Origin: Alentia gelatinosa
Lineage: Eukaryota > Annelida > Polychaeta > Phyllodocida > Polynoidae
Length of the DNA: 64,000 nt
Assembly: GCA_950022655.1 (NCBI GenBank)
Contig: OX465584.1
Coordinates: 5,217,694-5,281,693, forward strand
Reading direction: 5' to 3'
The position numbers and the translations under genes are program-made. The notes under the pieces were generated by a model. The model was given only the letters and a program-made list of their open reading frames with translations. It was not told the origin of the DNA and did not search any database. Position 1 is the first letter of the stretch. Each line of letters starts with the position of its first letter. Shown one piece after another: positions 1 through 9,904 of the stretch.

Positions 1-199
1 CAATGCCACAGAGTTGGCATGTAGATAGTGAAGGGATAGCATTTGCAGCATGCTGAAAGTCTATATAACCCCTCCCTTACCTAGGCAGTGTATCTGAGCA
101 TATCCCACACTCAATAATACTCAATCTGTCCTCCACTCTCTATTTGATCATGACATACTAGTCCCATCTGCTTAACTGGATAATGAACACGATGTAAGC

Positions 200-271
200 T
201 CCCATATGGTCTAGTGGTTAGGATTCCTGCCTTTCACGCAGGCGGCCCGGGTTCGATTCCCGGTGTGGGAA
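200..271 (+). tRNA. tRNA-Glu-TTC: tRNA-Glu (anticodon TTC), copy 1
   Basis: This is a 72-nt cloverleaf. The acceptor stem pairs TCCCATA with TGTGGGA, including one G-T pair. The anticodon stem is CCTGC/GCAGG and the loop CTTTCAC gives anticodon TTC, which reads GAA/GAG. The T stem is CCGGG/CCCGG around TTCGATT. Internal RNA polymerase III promoter boxes are present: A box from TGGTCTAGTGG and B box GGTTCGATTCC. A T5 terminator sits at 278-282. No intron is present. It is identical to the copies at 1058 and 2732. Confidence 0.97.
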
Positions 272-480
272 CAGCTGTTTTTCAAATATCAAATTCGAAC
301 CGTCAGCCTCCCACAATGTTGTTTCTTTCTGTGCAATCATTATATTCCTATAGTAGGTAAACGAGGCAGTGTGTCTTTACTCTACCGCTATCACGACCAA
401 TTTTTTCCAATGCTGATACCCAATGGGGAGAGCAAACGAAATGATTTTCCAAACAATCATTATATTTCTGTCTCAAATCT

Positions 481-682
481 TGGACCCTGGACTCTGCCTA
501 CTGCCCACTGCCCCCTGCCCTCTGTCTTGCCCCTAGTTGCCTGCCCCCTACCCTCTGTCTTATCATCTGCCCCCTGCTCCCTGTTCCCTTCCCTCTGTCC
601 CCTGCCCCTGCCCCCTTTCCCCTGTCCCCTGCTCTCTTCCCCCTACCCCCTGCCCCCTGCCCTCTGCCCCCTGTCCCCACCG
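481..682 (+). repeat. Pyrimidine-rich CCCTGCCC-type imperfect minisatellite
   Basis: About 200 bp is almost pure C and T on the plus strand, built from variants of CTGCCCCCTGCCC with CTGT and CTTCC interruptions. It lies between tRNA unit 1 and unit 2 and has no counterpart in the other units, so it arose or inserted after duplication. Long open frames across it, rich in Pro, Leu and Ser, are a by-product of composition. A homopyrimidine mirror-like run could adopt triplex DNA, which is inference only. Confidence 0.75.
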
Positions 683-1057
683 TATCAAGCAAAATGAGGT
701 TGCTTCCTATCAGAAATATGTCTCTGGCCCAATCAAGTAAGACCAACAACCTCTATAGACCATGTGCCTATTTTTATTATTTGATAACTTCCATAATTCT
801 TTCCAGAGTTTTGAAGACATGACTGCTTCCATTTCACTTCACCAATGTCTGAGAGATGTAGCGAAGGAATAGCATGTAGTGAAGGGATAGTGTTTCCTGC
901 ATGCTGAAAATATCTATAACCTCTCCGTTACCTAGACAGTGTATCTGAGTGCGTCACTCACTCAATAATACTTACTACATCTGTCCCCAACTCTAAATTT
1001 GGTCTTGACATACTAGGCTCATCTGCAGTAACTGGCCAAAACATCTGTGATGCAAGC

Positions 1058-1129
1058 TCCCATATGGTCTAGTGGTTAGGATTCCTGCCTTTCACGCAGG
1101 CGGCCCGGGTTCGATTCCCGGTGTGGGAA
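1058..1129 (+). tRNA. tRNA-Glu-TTC: tRNA-Glu (anticodon TTC), copy 2
   Basis: All 72 bases are identical to the copy at 200-271: same acceptor, anticodon loop CTTTCAC, A and B boxes. A T5 terminator follows at 1136-1140. The upstream flank matches copies 1 and 4 of the array. The 3' flank (AACCGTCAGTCTCTCATAG region) is closer to copy 3 than to copy 1, so copies 2 and 3 are the more recent pair. Confidence 0.97.
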
Positions 1130-1552
1130 CAGCTGTTTTTCATCAAAAATCAAATCTAAACCGTCAGTCTCTCATAGTTTATCACAGTGGTATTCTTTCC
1201 TTATACTCTTGTCATTATGTCAATCTGTCTCAATTATTATATTCCTGTTTCACACCATTTGTTCTTGATGCAGGGATGAAAGCAAAATGTGAATTAATAT
1301 TATTCACTGCCTTATGAATATCAGATGAACTTTTTTTAAGTATTTAAGACCAAAATAGAAATCACTGTCAATTGGTGATTATCATTTCCATCAGACAATT
1401 ATAGATCCTGTAAGATAATTTAGTGATAATTGCCTAATACATGTGTATAAGATTGGTCGAGTCTTGTGTACAAGACAGGCTTTTTAGTTTTTCCTTCAGC
1501 CAGGAAAAAAAAACACTGAATAATTCTATCAATGAACCACCTCCTGCAGCCT

Positions 1553-1885
1553 GCTAAAACCCTTCACCATCTGCATGCTAACAGTGTGATATTGTTGAAG
1601 GAGCAGAGGGTCAGTGTCTCAGTGTTAGAGGCATTCCCAACTGACCATGACCAATCACTAAGAGATACCATCATACCTCATTGACCCAAAGGTGCTGATA
1701 TATTTGGATCTAAGACAGGCAGATGTAGCACTAACAAGTTGACTGGGTGTAAGTGGGTTACAGAAAATGACCTGTAGACTGAATATAACCCAAACCTTTT
1801 GATTATTATTTATCTATAACTCCATGATCATTCATCAATGATGAACATACCATTTGCTCCTAGCTATTATATACCTGGGTGCCAA
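1553..1885 (+). repeat. Dispersed repeat R1, copy A
   Basis: The segment beginning with ACCCTTCACCAT and GCATGCTAACA recurs at about 25030-25320. The two copies share blocks in the same order: GGAGCAGAG, CTGACCATGA, CAATCACTA, CTCATTGACC, CAGAAAATGACC, CATTCATCAA and ATGAACATACCATTTGCTCC. No coding capacity is visible. The element class is unknown. Confidence 0.75.
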
Positions 1886-2422
1886 TGTTTCTCAAATACT
1901 GCTTGCTGCTAGAGTTGCAGTAAAAATAATGTTCACGCCTACTGAGACTGCGACTTCAAAAGTCACTAAAATAGTGGGTTTTTTTTCATCGATTTAAGGT
2001 ACATGATGATACGGAAACTACCCCACTGTTGACAAAATAGTCTCTTTACTTGGTTTGTCATCAAGTTTATACAGACCTCTGCTTATTGTGCCAGTCTGTA
2101 TAAACCTGATGACAGACCAGGAACGGAGACCATATCACCAGCAGTGAGGTAGTTTCCTAGCAAAAATATGTCTCTGTAGTGAAGGGATAGCGTTTACAGC
2201 ATGTGGAAAATATCTATAACCTTTCCCTTACCTAGACAGTGTATCTGAGAGTGTCCCACACTCAATAATACTTACTGCATCTGTCCCCCACTCTATAGTT
2301 GGCCGTGACATACTAGACTCATCTGAGTAACTGGCCAAAACATCTGTGGTGCAAGCAACATTATATTTTACTGCAACCCTAGCAGCAAGCAGTATTTGAG
2401 AAATATTGGCACCCAGGTATAT
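1868..2422. repeat. Inverted arms (1868-1933 and 2357-2422) flanking a tRNA-less unit
   Basis: The 66-base segment at 1868-1933 reappears as its reverse complement at 2357-2422 with only a few differences. The right arm starts exactly where a tRNA would be expected, right after GTGCAAGC. The interval holds a hairpin element (2013-2158) and the array unit without a tRNA. The arrangement is consistent with an inverted duplication that removed or replaced the tRNA gene. Confidence 0.75.
2013..2158. mobile_element. Fold-back MITE with GGAAACTACC ends
   Basis: Left end GGAAACTACCCCACTG pairs with right end CAGTGAGGTAGTTTCC (one mismatch). The complementarity continues inward through TTTGTCATCAAGTTTATACAGAC and its partner, so most of the 146 bp can fold on itself. 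It is flanked by TA on both sides (TA-CGGAAAC and TTTCC-TA), as for Tc1/mariner-type targets. The same ATACGGAAAC end is seen at 9610. It encodes nothing. Confidence 0.65.
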
Positions 2423-2731
2423 ACCAGGAAGACCAACGATCTCTATAGACCATGTGACGAGTTTTCATGTTGCTGTTTGATAACTTCCATATTTCTTTCC
2501 AGAGTTTTCAAGACATGACTGCTTCCATTTCACTTCACCAATGTCTAAGAGATGTAGTGAAGGGATAGTGTTTCCAGCATGCTGATATCTATAACCTCTC
2601 CGTTACCTAGACAGTGTTTCTGAGAGTGTCCCTCACTCAATAATACTCACTGCATCTGTCCCCAATTCTCGATTTGGTCTTGACATACTAGTCTCATCTG
2701 AGTAACTGTCCAAAACATCTGCGGTGCAAGC

Positions 2732-2803
2732 TCCCATATGGTCTAGTGGTTAGGATTCCTGCCTTTCACGCAGGCGGCCCGGGTTCGATTCCCGGTGTGG
2801 GAA
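2732..2803 (+). tRNA. tRNA-Glu-TTC: tRNA-Glu (anticodon TTC), copy 3
   Basis: All 72 bases match the other two copies. The downstream sequence differs slightly (CAGCTA instead of CAGCTG), still giving a T5 terminator at 2810-2814. It is the last unit of the array; homology to the repeat stops near 2960. Confidence 0.97.
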
Positions 2804-2960
2804 CAGCTATTTTTCATCAAACATCAGATCTAAACCGTCAGTCTCTCATAGTTTATCACAGTGGTATTCTTTCCTTATACTCTTGTCAATCTGTCTCAAT
2901 CATTATATTCCCATCTCACACCGTTTGTACTTGATACAGGGATAAAAGGTAAATGTGAAT

Positions 2961-3939
2961 TAACCTGCTTCAACCCATCAATAAAGGATTAATTAATGAA
3001 TTTGCACAAGCCAGAATGCAGCATGTTGATTATCACTGAGGACAAAGGAGACATATTCCTAAAGCACATAGGATTATAATATCTCATATTCAGCAATCTG
3101 ATGATGGAATGAATCGGTGAGATTTGATTCAAGTATTCAGTCTCAAAGGTGATGGGTCTTCATAGACAATAATGTTACCTTATATGACCTCTGATCAAAT
3201 GGAGACATCAGGAAACAATTGTTTAATTTTGTTAGATATTTGTCTTGTATTAGACAGGAGGATACATACCTATATACCATTGAAATTACCTAATGAGAAT
3301 TGGCTAGACGACAGAAGTGTGTAGATCAAAATCTTAAGGTCTGGCAGAGTCGGCCACATCCCCCATGGGAGTAATGACCGAAGACCAACAGACAAGATGC
3401 TACCAATCCAATGAATTCATTGTGGAGAATGCGATCGGTTAAAGTCACCATTTCTTTGTCTTAACACTTTTATCTATCCTGGATGATACTGGTGCTGGTT
3501 TCAATGTACCTCCAGCATTTAAGAAACTTACATTCTTTAGGTTACAAGGCTTTTCATAATATGTGAGACTTTACAAAACATATTTATATATATAGACGTT
3601 ATAGGTCATACAGCAATATTTTTGCGAGATTAAACAATTTCGATTCCAGCTTCATAATCATATATGAGTGATGAATACTGTGAAATTAGGAATTCCTATA
3701 TCTATTCAGGGTATCAGTCTTTGTAGTTGGATGTTTTATAGGGTTCAGCATTCCGGAATACATGTTCATGCTCAGTAATGACACAGACATTCCTAACACT
3801 TGAGTGGACGGTCTGATGGACCCATCCCTGACACGTCACAACTGACACTTCACGAGGAACCAGCGAGAGATAAAGAGACCTAAACCGGCCAGTAACCAGC
3901 CAGTTAATGACAGGAACCAGCGAAAACATCCCACATTCC
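2961..3939. other. No gene recognised
   Basis: AT-rich unique-looking sequence with no open frame resembling a protein, no tRNA-like cloverleaf and no obvious repeat. Composition becomes GC-richer after about 3830. Confidence 0.6.
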
Positions 3940-4260
3940 ACGGTGTGACATGCTCGCCGAGTACAAGCGCCGACAAACCGCCGCTTGTGCCTGGCGACCT
4001 GCAGCAATTTAATGCGGGCTCGCCGGGTAACATCGCCTGACGCGCGCGCATTACCGTCTGCTTTTTGATGACGTCGTTGTGTCTTTTCTGTTCACTTGAC
4101 CGCCGACGAACAATGCGCGCGCAAGCAGCAACATCATGTCGGTGGTGACCTCTAGTGACAACAGGGGGCAGCACCATGCTGTAACGAGCCCTTCCCGGCA
4201 TGCACGTCGGCCCGGTGACTCTCGCGAGACACGCGAGATGGCACGAGAACAGCATGGCTG
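3940..4260. promoter_or_regulatory. CpG-rich promoter-like block with a CGCG element
   Basis: CpG dinucleotides are abundant here, in contrast to the AT-rich surroundings. The block contains the palindrome TCTCGCGAGA (4220-4229), known as a core element of TATA-less metazoan promoters, a CRE-like TGACGTCG (about 4068-4075), and ACGCGCGCG. Two ATGs follow (4238, 4255) but no convincing protein starts there. Transcription direction is unknown. It could be the promoter of a gene whose exons I could not recognise, or of a gene outside the window. Confidence 0.4.
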
Positions 4261-4564
4261 AGAGCAGTCTAATTGTTCACCTCTCACCTGTGTGTGTGGG
4301 TTCGGGGGGGGGGCGGTGTCACGGTCTAAGGACGACAATAGTGAGGAAGATGAGGGGGGGGGGGGAAGCTGGAGATGGGGAGGTCATAATCACTCTCCCA
4401 GCAGATCTTATGCGGTGCTTGCGCTTCTTCGCCTCAACCCAACGCTGGTTCCCGAGCTTTCCACTTAAGACAGTAGGAACCAGCCAACATTTTGGAATGA
4501 AAACAAGGCAAATGAGCTTCACAGACAATCCAGCTGTTTCGTCTTCAGATTTAAACCACTTTAA

Positions 4565-5078
4565 AATGTGAATCCAGTTGCCCCTTCGAACGAGTACATG
4601 TGTTATGTTGACAAACAAAACCCTGCAGCACATGAGGAGCTTTCCACAGAAGAAAGCAATCCCTCAGACTATGTCTGGTTGGACATAACAAATAACAGAT
4701 ATGAGTGTATATTATCTGCCATATACGTTGTTTCACTTTCACTTCTTTTGACAGTTCCACCAGCTAAAATTTCAGATTCAAAACAAGGCAACTGTCAAAA
4801 GTTATGAAACTCATACAACTCATATATTATGAGTTGTGAAATATAGGAATTGTTACTTTAGCATAGCAAACAATCCATCTCTTTCTTTTTCAGCTTTCAA
4901 CTACTTTATAATGTGAATCCAAGGTCGATTAAACTGCTCCTTCAAATAAGCACATGTGTCATGTTTATAAACAAATCCTTACAATATATGAGGTGTTTTC
5001 CACTGAAGAAAGTAATCCCTAAGACTATGTATGGTTTGAAATAACAAATGACAGAAATGGGTGTATATTATTTAACAT
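4565..5078 (+). repeat. Diverged direct duplication (4565-4730 and 4911-5078)
   Basis: Two copies about 345 bp apart share AATGTGAATCCA, ACATGTGT, ATGTT.A.AAACAAA, TGAGG.G.TTTCCAC, GAAGAAAG.AATCCCT.AGACTATGT and GGTGTATATTAT blocks. An open frame in copy 1 is not conserved in copy 2, which argues against coding. The element type is not recognised. Confidence 0.6.
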
Positions 5079-6160
5079 GTACATATGTGTATCTCTCTAT
5101 ATTAATAGAATCCAAAATACTGCCCAAACTGCAAAGAATTTAGGATATTTGGAAAAACTGGCGGATGGGGCAGATTTTGTCCCAAACAGGCAGGTACATG
5201 CAGAGATAAAAGTAGAGCGCCGGATTTCTGCTTGGAGAGTGGCAGCACGAAATATCTGTGAGGAGAGTTGGTCATCCAACAGAATGCAGCTGCAGTTTTT
5301 TCTTCTTTTTTTCAGCACTTAACCTACCCCCCACCTCCATGCATTATCCTTTCTGCCAATGAACGTTCATTATCCTGCATTTAAGTACGACACCACACAT
5401 TTCACTAAATTATTGTTATTCAAAACATTCGTAGATAATTACGTCCATATGGCCTGATATCTTGACGTGATGTAACAATTTATTTACTAACTGGTGGCAG
5501 TTAGCGAACATAAAGCCATATGGCCGTCGAGATAAAGCGTCAACGTATACTTAGGTGGAGCAGAAACATCGTCATATGGTCAGGTTAAAGGTTCTGTGGA
5601 AAAACGATGCAGTTTCCCTCGAAGAATTAAATAAACTAAAAAAGATATGGAGAATAACAGGGTCATGGTGGGCGACTTAAAGTGTTTAGATGTATTTCTT
5701 TGTCTTTGTACATCTCTGGGCTTCAGGATGTAGAAAGTAAGGCCCGGCATCCACCTACTATGATATGGCTCCGATATGGTCTACGATGCACCTCCCGATA
5801 AAAAATCAAAATCGTGTCGGAAGGTCACCTAATGCCGGGGCAGTTGACCACGTTTCTGCGATTAGACTCTGATAAGAACCCCAGTTCTGCTGTGATCTGC
5901 CAGGCAATTATAAGATACCACCACTGTAGTCGGGGGGGGGGGGGGGGGGCAAACGCTGTTATCAGTTGTTATAATCTATAGATGATATTGAAACGAGGCT
6001 AAAATTCCTCCATGGCAAGTCCCCAAAAATATTCTCGATAAAATACATTGATAATTGGTCCCGACAGCTGGTTTTCTTTGGATAGCATTGTGGAGCAAGA
6101 TGACTGCCTCCATAGCACAATAGCTGTGTGCCCTATACAATGTGAGGAATGGTAAAGTTT
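5079..6160. other. No gene; poly-G tract and possible MITE remnant
   Basis: No protein is recognised. A run of 18 G lies at 5932-5949. Around 5743-5845 GGCCCGGCATCCACC on the left faces GGTCACCTAATGCCGGGGC on the right, an imperfect inverted pair that may mark an old small DNA transposon. The rest shows no recognised feature. Confidence 0.5.
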
Positions 6161-6164
6161 GCTG

Positions 6165-6595
6165 TACTATAGAGGAAACCTCTGAAAGTTTAGGGTTTGA
6201 GCTCATATCCCATCGAGTTTGAATCGCATAGTAATTCACAAGGCGAAGCCACATGAATTACGTAGCGATTCAAACAAACTAAACTTTCATAAACTTGAAT
6301 GGGTTTCTGAATTTATTTGTGGAGAAAATCCTTTCCTCGTGGAGTAGAGCTTCTCCTGTGGAAAAGTTTTCCAGTGGAAAAAAGGCGAAGCTACGTGAAT
6401 TACGTAGCGATTCTAATAAGATGAGATCGAGCTCTGATCCTAAACTTGAATAGATTTCTGAATTTATCTCACCCTTCACATTGACTAATGGGCTAACCTT
6501 TGTGACATAATTTCCAATTGGATATTTTTCGTAAATATCTCATTGGTGTTGGATACGAGTTCCCAATGTTAAGTCTATGGAGAAAAAACATAATG
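6165..6595 (-). mobile_element. Fold-back element, family B, with internal hairpins
   Basis: This matches 53350-53630 over GAGGAAACCT, GAGCTC, AGTAATTCACAAGGCGAAGCC, TTTCTGAATTTATCTCACCCTT, AACATTGACTAATGGGCTAAC and AAGTCTATGGAGAAAAAA. A hairpin at about 6218-6270 pairs GAATCGCATAGTAATTCA with TGAATTACGTAGCGATTC around the tip AAGGCGAAGCC. A second hairpin tip AAGGCGAAGCTACG lies near 6382, so this copy appears to carry a duplicated hairpin. The conserved head (CTCCATAGACTTAACATTG type) is at the right end, giving minus orientation. Confidence 0.65.
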
Positions 6596-6904
6596 ATTGA
6601 TACGAATCAACAATTTTCACTCTACCCAGTGATTTTCATAGCTTGAAAGTCCTGAGGAAAATGGCAGTGCATCCCATGCAGTGTGGCTACGTGCAGTAAC
6701 TGTTTACTAAAATGAGTTATCAACTATTCCAAGTATCCACTTTACCAGGTACCAACTGTATTACAATTTAAACACCCAATACTTGAAGTATTATTACACA
6801 TAATCACCGTACAATCCACAAGCCAGTACCCACAGATACGCGGACAATACATCCTTGAGCATTAAGCCCCTTTGATGTGAGGGTGTTGTGAGAGAACCCG
6901 AAAG
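6596..6904. other. No feature recognised
   Basis: AT-rich intergenic sequence with no gene, repeat or hairpin that I could support. Confidence 0.5.
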
Positions 6905-8515
6905 CCCACCCTCCAGTAGACTTGCTCAAGTCTTTGATTATGAAAATTCCTTAAATGATTTAACACAATCAGAATAAAGTTCATTATAGTATCTCTCCTT
7001 CTTTGACTGGCCCATGAATCAAAGACTTGTCCACTATGAACAGAATCTCCTGTTTATGGCCTCACACCACTCCCTGTAACTCTATACTTCCTCCTACCCC
7101 TCCCCCTCCCCTCCACCAGTTTCCTGGCCGCCTGTGTGGTCATAGCAATGAATTTCGCCTGCTCCTGACTATGACCTGATTAAGATCAAAGTGAGAGGGT
7201 ATCAATCTCCCAGCAGATATCCTGACCAGTAGCTAAGATATCTGTATGGAGAGTGTTGGGAATACTAGAGCTAAACAGCACCAGTAATCCAAGACCATCA
7301 CAGACTGTACCAGTCGCTGTATCCCAACGAGGAGGGTAGCCATAGGATGCAGGGTCTGGAGCCAGTCTGTATCCCAGCGAGGAGGTAGCCATAGGATGCA
7401 GGAATTGGAGCCAGTCCTGTATCCCAATCAAGAGAGTAGCCATAGGATGCAGGGACTAGAGCCAGTCCTGTATCCCAACGAGGAGGGTAGCCATAGGATG
7501 CAAGGACTAGACCCAGTCTGTATCCCAACGAGGAGGGTAGCCATAGGATGCAAGGACTAGAGCCAGTCTGTATCCCAGCCAGGAGGGTAGCCATAGGATG
7601 CAGGGACTAGAGCCAGTCTATATCCCAGCCAGGAGGGTAGCCATAGGATGCAGGGACTAGAGCCAGTCTGTATCCCAGCCAGGAGGGTAGCCATAGGATG
7701 CAAGGACTAGAGCCAGTCTGTATCCCAGCCAGGAGGGTAGCCATAGGATGCAAGGATTAGAGCCAGTCTGTATCCCAGCCAGGAGGGTAGCCACATGATG
7801 CAATGACTAGAGCCAGTCTGTATCCCAGCGGGGAGGGTAGCCATAGGATGCAAGGATTAGAGCCAGTCTGTATCCCAGCCAGGAGGGTAGCCACATGATG
7901 CAATGACTAGAGCCAGTCTGTATCCCAGCGGGGAGGGCAGCCACACGATGCAGGGACTGGAGCCAGTCTGTATCCCAGCCAGGAGGGTAGCCACATGATG
8001 CAGGGACTAGAGCCAGTCTGTATCCCAGCCAGGAGGGTAGCCATAGGGTGCAGGGACTGAAGCCAGTCTGTATCCCAGCGAGGAGAGTAGCCATAGGATG
8101 CAGGGATTAGAGCCAGTCCTGTATCCCAACGAGGATGTTAGCCATAGGATGCAGGGACTAGAGCCAGTCTGTATCCCAGCCAGGAGGGTAGCCATAGGAT
8201 GCAGGGACTAGAGCCAGTCTGTATCCCAGCGAGGAGGGTAGCCATAGGATGCAGGGACTGTATCACAGCGAGGAGGGTAGCCACATGATGCAGGGACTAG
8301 AGCTAGTCTGTATCCCAGCCATGAGGGGAGCCACATGATGCAATGACTAGAGCTAGTCTGTATCCCAGCCATGAGGGTAGCCACATGATGCAATGACTAG
8401 AGCCAGTCTGTATCCCAGCCAGGAGGGTAGCCACATGATGCAGGGACTAGAGCCAGTCTGTATCCCAGCCAGGAGAGTAGCCACATGATGCAGGGACTGG
8501 AGTCAGTCTAACCCT
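6905..8515 (+). mobile_element. Dispersed element R2 with expanded 50-bp core repeats
   Basis: The left part contains GTAGACTTGCTCAAGTCTTT, CAATCAGAATAAAGTTCATT and CTGACTGG-like CTGGCCCATGAATC. The right part is a 50-bp tandem repeat (7310-8512, about 24 units). The same left sequence followed by a single core unit occurs at 25345-25517, and a degraded version at 17147-17460. It resembles in design non-autonomous elements whose internal core repeats vary in number, such as the bivalve pearl/CvA elements, but I see no sequence proof of that class. Confidence 0.6.
7310..8512 (+). repeat. 50-bp minisatellite, about 24 copies
   Basis: The unit begins TATCCCAGCCAGGAGGGTAG and continues CCATAGGATGCAGGGACTAG then AGCCAGTCTG, exactly 50 bp at 7621 and 7671. 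Two main variants alternate: CCATAGGATGCAGGG and CCACATGATGCAATG. The second predominates towards the right end, suggesting separate amplification episodes. One unit near 8250 is shortened. Minus-strand open frames through it are repeat artefacts. Confidence 0.9.
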
Positions 8516-8884
8516 CCAGTTCACATACCATGAAGCTATGAGACCCAGTCCAGCCACACTTTGTGGTCTTTGCATCGATCTTGAGAACACTTAGGGACAA
8601 TTGTCTCGGCCGGTTTGATCTCAGAGGACAGTAAACTCAGGTAAACGTTGTAGGGGTCTGTGGTAGCTGTGCTATGCTGAGTGGGGTGTGTTTGTGGCTG
8701 AGTGATCACAGGGATGCCTTATCTGCTTCATATGTGTCCAGCGGGGGACGGAGGCCCTCGGAGATGTCTGCGTGTGTGAAGCGTGGCAGGTGTAAAGAGG
8801 CTCTAAGGAGGTGTGGGGGTAGTTTGTGTGTGTGTAAAAATATGTCTGTGTATGTGCGGAAATATGTCTGTTTATCCTACCCCG
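8516..8884. other. No gene recognised
   Basis: A GT-rich, moderately GC-rich stretch (8640-8880). Short opposing open frames are present but neither resembles a known protein. Confidence 0.5.
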
Positions 8885-9165
8885 CATATATAAATCTCCA
8901 TAGACTTAACATGGTGTGACTGTATGCCACGGTTATGCCATAAAATATTTATATGCCACTGGTAATATGAAGTTAAAAACATGTGACAGGGTAGGATAAA
9001 ATCTAAACATCACTCAATTTCAAATGATTGTTTACATGCCATTCATTGTTACAGATATCACTCAGCTCCGCTTCGTGATATCATTCCACAAAGACAACTC
9101 ATGCCAAATAAACAATCATATGAAATTTTGTGATGTTTCATGATAGTATACTGTATCTGAACACT
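8885..9165 (+). mobile_element. Fold-back element, family A, plus orientation
   Basis: Head TATAAATCTCCATAGACTTA then ACATGG, GTATGCCAC, then GGGTAGGATAAAATC. After it a hairpin pairs AAACATCACTCAATTTC with a downstream GAAATTTTGTGATGTTT, with inner stem ATATCACTCAGC.TCCGCTTCGTGATAT at the tip (about 9055-9083). The reverse complement of the whole element is at 15137-15415. It is non-coding and non-autonomous. Confidence 0.75.
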
Positions 9166-9607
9166 TCGCTACATTGCCAGCATGCTATATTTCTCAAAGG
9201 GTAAATCATGGACACTATGTTACATTGCCATCATGCTACACATCTGGCAGGGTAAATGGTGGGTACACTGCTACATCGCTAGCATGCTATGTTTCCCAAT
9301 GGTAAATGGTAGATACTAAAGAACGTAGCCACATGCTACATTTCTCACAGGCTAAATGGTACACCGACAGAAAGCTATATTTCCTGAGGCGTAAATGGTG
9401 GACACTAAACTATATTGCCTGCATGCTATCTTTCTCGCTAGGTAAATGGTGGACACTACGATACATTGCCAGCATGCTATGTTTCCAGTGGGGTAAATGA
9501 TGGACACTATGCTACATTGCCAGCATGCTATGCATCTGGCAGGGTAAATGGTGGGCACTCTGCTACATTGCCATCATGCTGTTTCCCAAGGGGTAAATGG
9601 TAGATAC

Positions 9608-9760
9608 GATACGGAAACTGGCTTACTGTCTTCTTACGTCAAAAATATGCGGTAAAATTACTGATTAGATACATCTCGATGCCGAAGGCAGAGGGATGTA
9701 TCTGATTGATAATTTTACCAAGTATTTTGACGTACTAAGACAGTCAGCCCGTTTTCGTAT
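9608..9760. mobile_element. Fold-back MITE with ATACGGAAAC ends
   Basis: Left ATACGGAAACTGGCTTACTG faces right CAGTCAGCCCGTTTTCGTAT. Inner arms include TACGTCAAAAATA versus TATTTTGACGTA, GGTAAAATTA versus TAATTTTACC, and GATACATC versus GATGTATC at the tip. It shares its ends with the element at 2013-2158. It interrupts the minisatellite. Confidence 0.7.
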
Positions 9761-9904
9761 TATTATATACCTCAAAATGGCGAAATTCTAGCTAGTCACG
9801 TGATGTCATACCCCGTACGACACAGTGAGACGTATGGCCAAATATATGTCATGGGTAGCGCCGGGCAGTATGTGTAGGTCATACGGCCACAGGTATATAA
9901 TAAT
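9759..9904. mobile_element. MITE with perfect 14-bp terminal inverted repeats
   Basis: ATTATTATATACCT (9759-9772) is the exact reverse complement of AGGTATATAATAAT (9891-9904). The 146-bp element abuts the preceding MITE with no spacer, so one probably inserted at or into the end of the other. Interior pairs such as TACGACACAGTGAG show no further strong folding. No coding potential. Confidence 0.7.

Larger units (their letters stand above)
1..2960 (+). repeat. Segmental tandem array carrying tRNA-Glu genes
   Basis: About four diverged copies of one unit occupy this stretch. Each unit has an AGTGAAGGGATAG-type start, a CTTACCTAGACAGTGT block, a CACTCAATAATACT block, then CATACTAG and GGTGCAAGCTCCCATATGG leading into a tRNA. 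The matching blocks start near 29, 870, 2170 and 2560. Units 1, 2 and 4 contain a tRNA-Glu; the unit at about 2170-2356 does not. The tRNA bodies are identical while the flanks have drifted, so either the tRNAs are under selection or they are homogenised. Sequence between units includes an unrelated pyrimidine tract (481-680), a dispersed repeat (1553-1885) and a hairpin element (2013-2158). Confidence 0.8.

Noticed and set aside
263..697. Pro/Leu-rich 144-codon frame after tRNA copy 1
   Set aside because: It runs through the pyrimidine minisatellite; the matching minus-strand frame is Gly/Arg-rich for the same reason.
4200..4571. Protein gene starting in the CpG-rich block
   Set aside because: The frame crosses G runs and shows no recognisable domain; the CpG block explains the lack of stops.
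4568..4807. 79-codon frame with a hydrophobic C-terminus
   Set aside because: The duplicated copy at 4911-5078 does not keep the frame, so coding is unlikely.
7186..8393. Minus-strand frames rich in ATLLAGIQTGSSP-type units
   Set aside because: They follow the 50-bp minisatellite and change frame every unit; no domain or start context.
7310..8512. CRISPR array
   Set aside because: The repeats are directly contiguous without unique spacers and the DNA is eukaryotic; it is a minisatellite.
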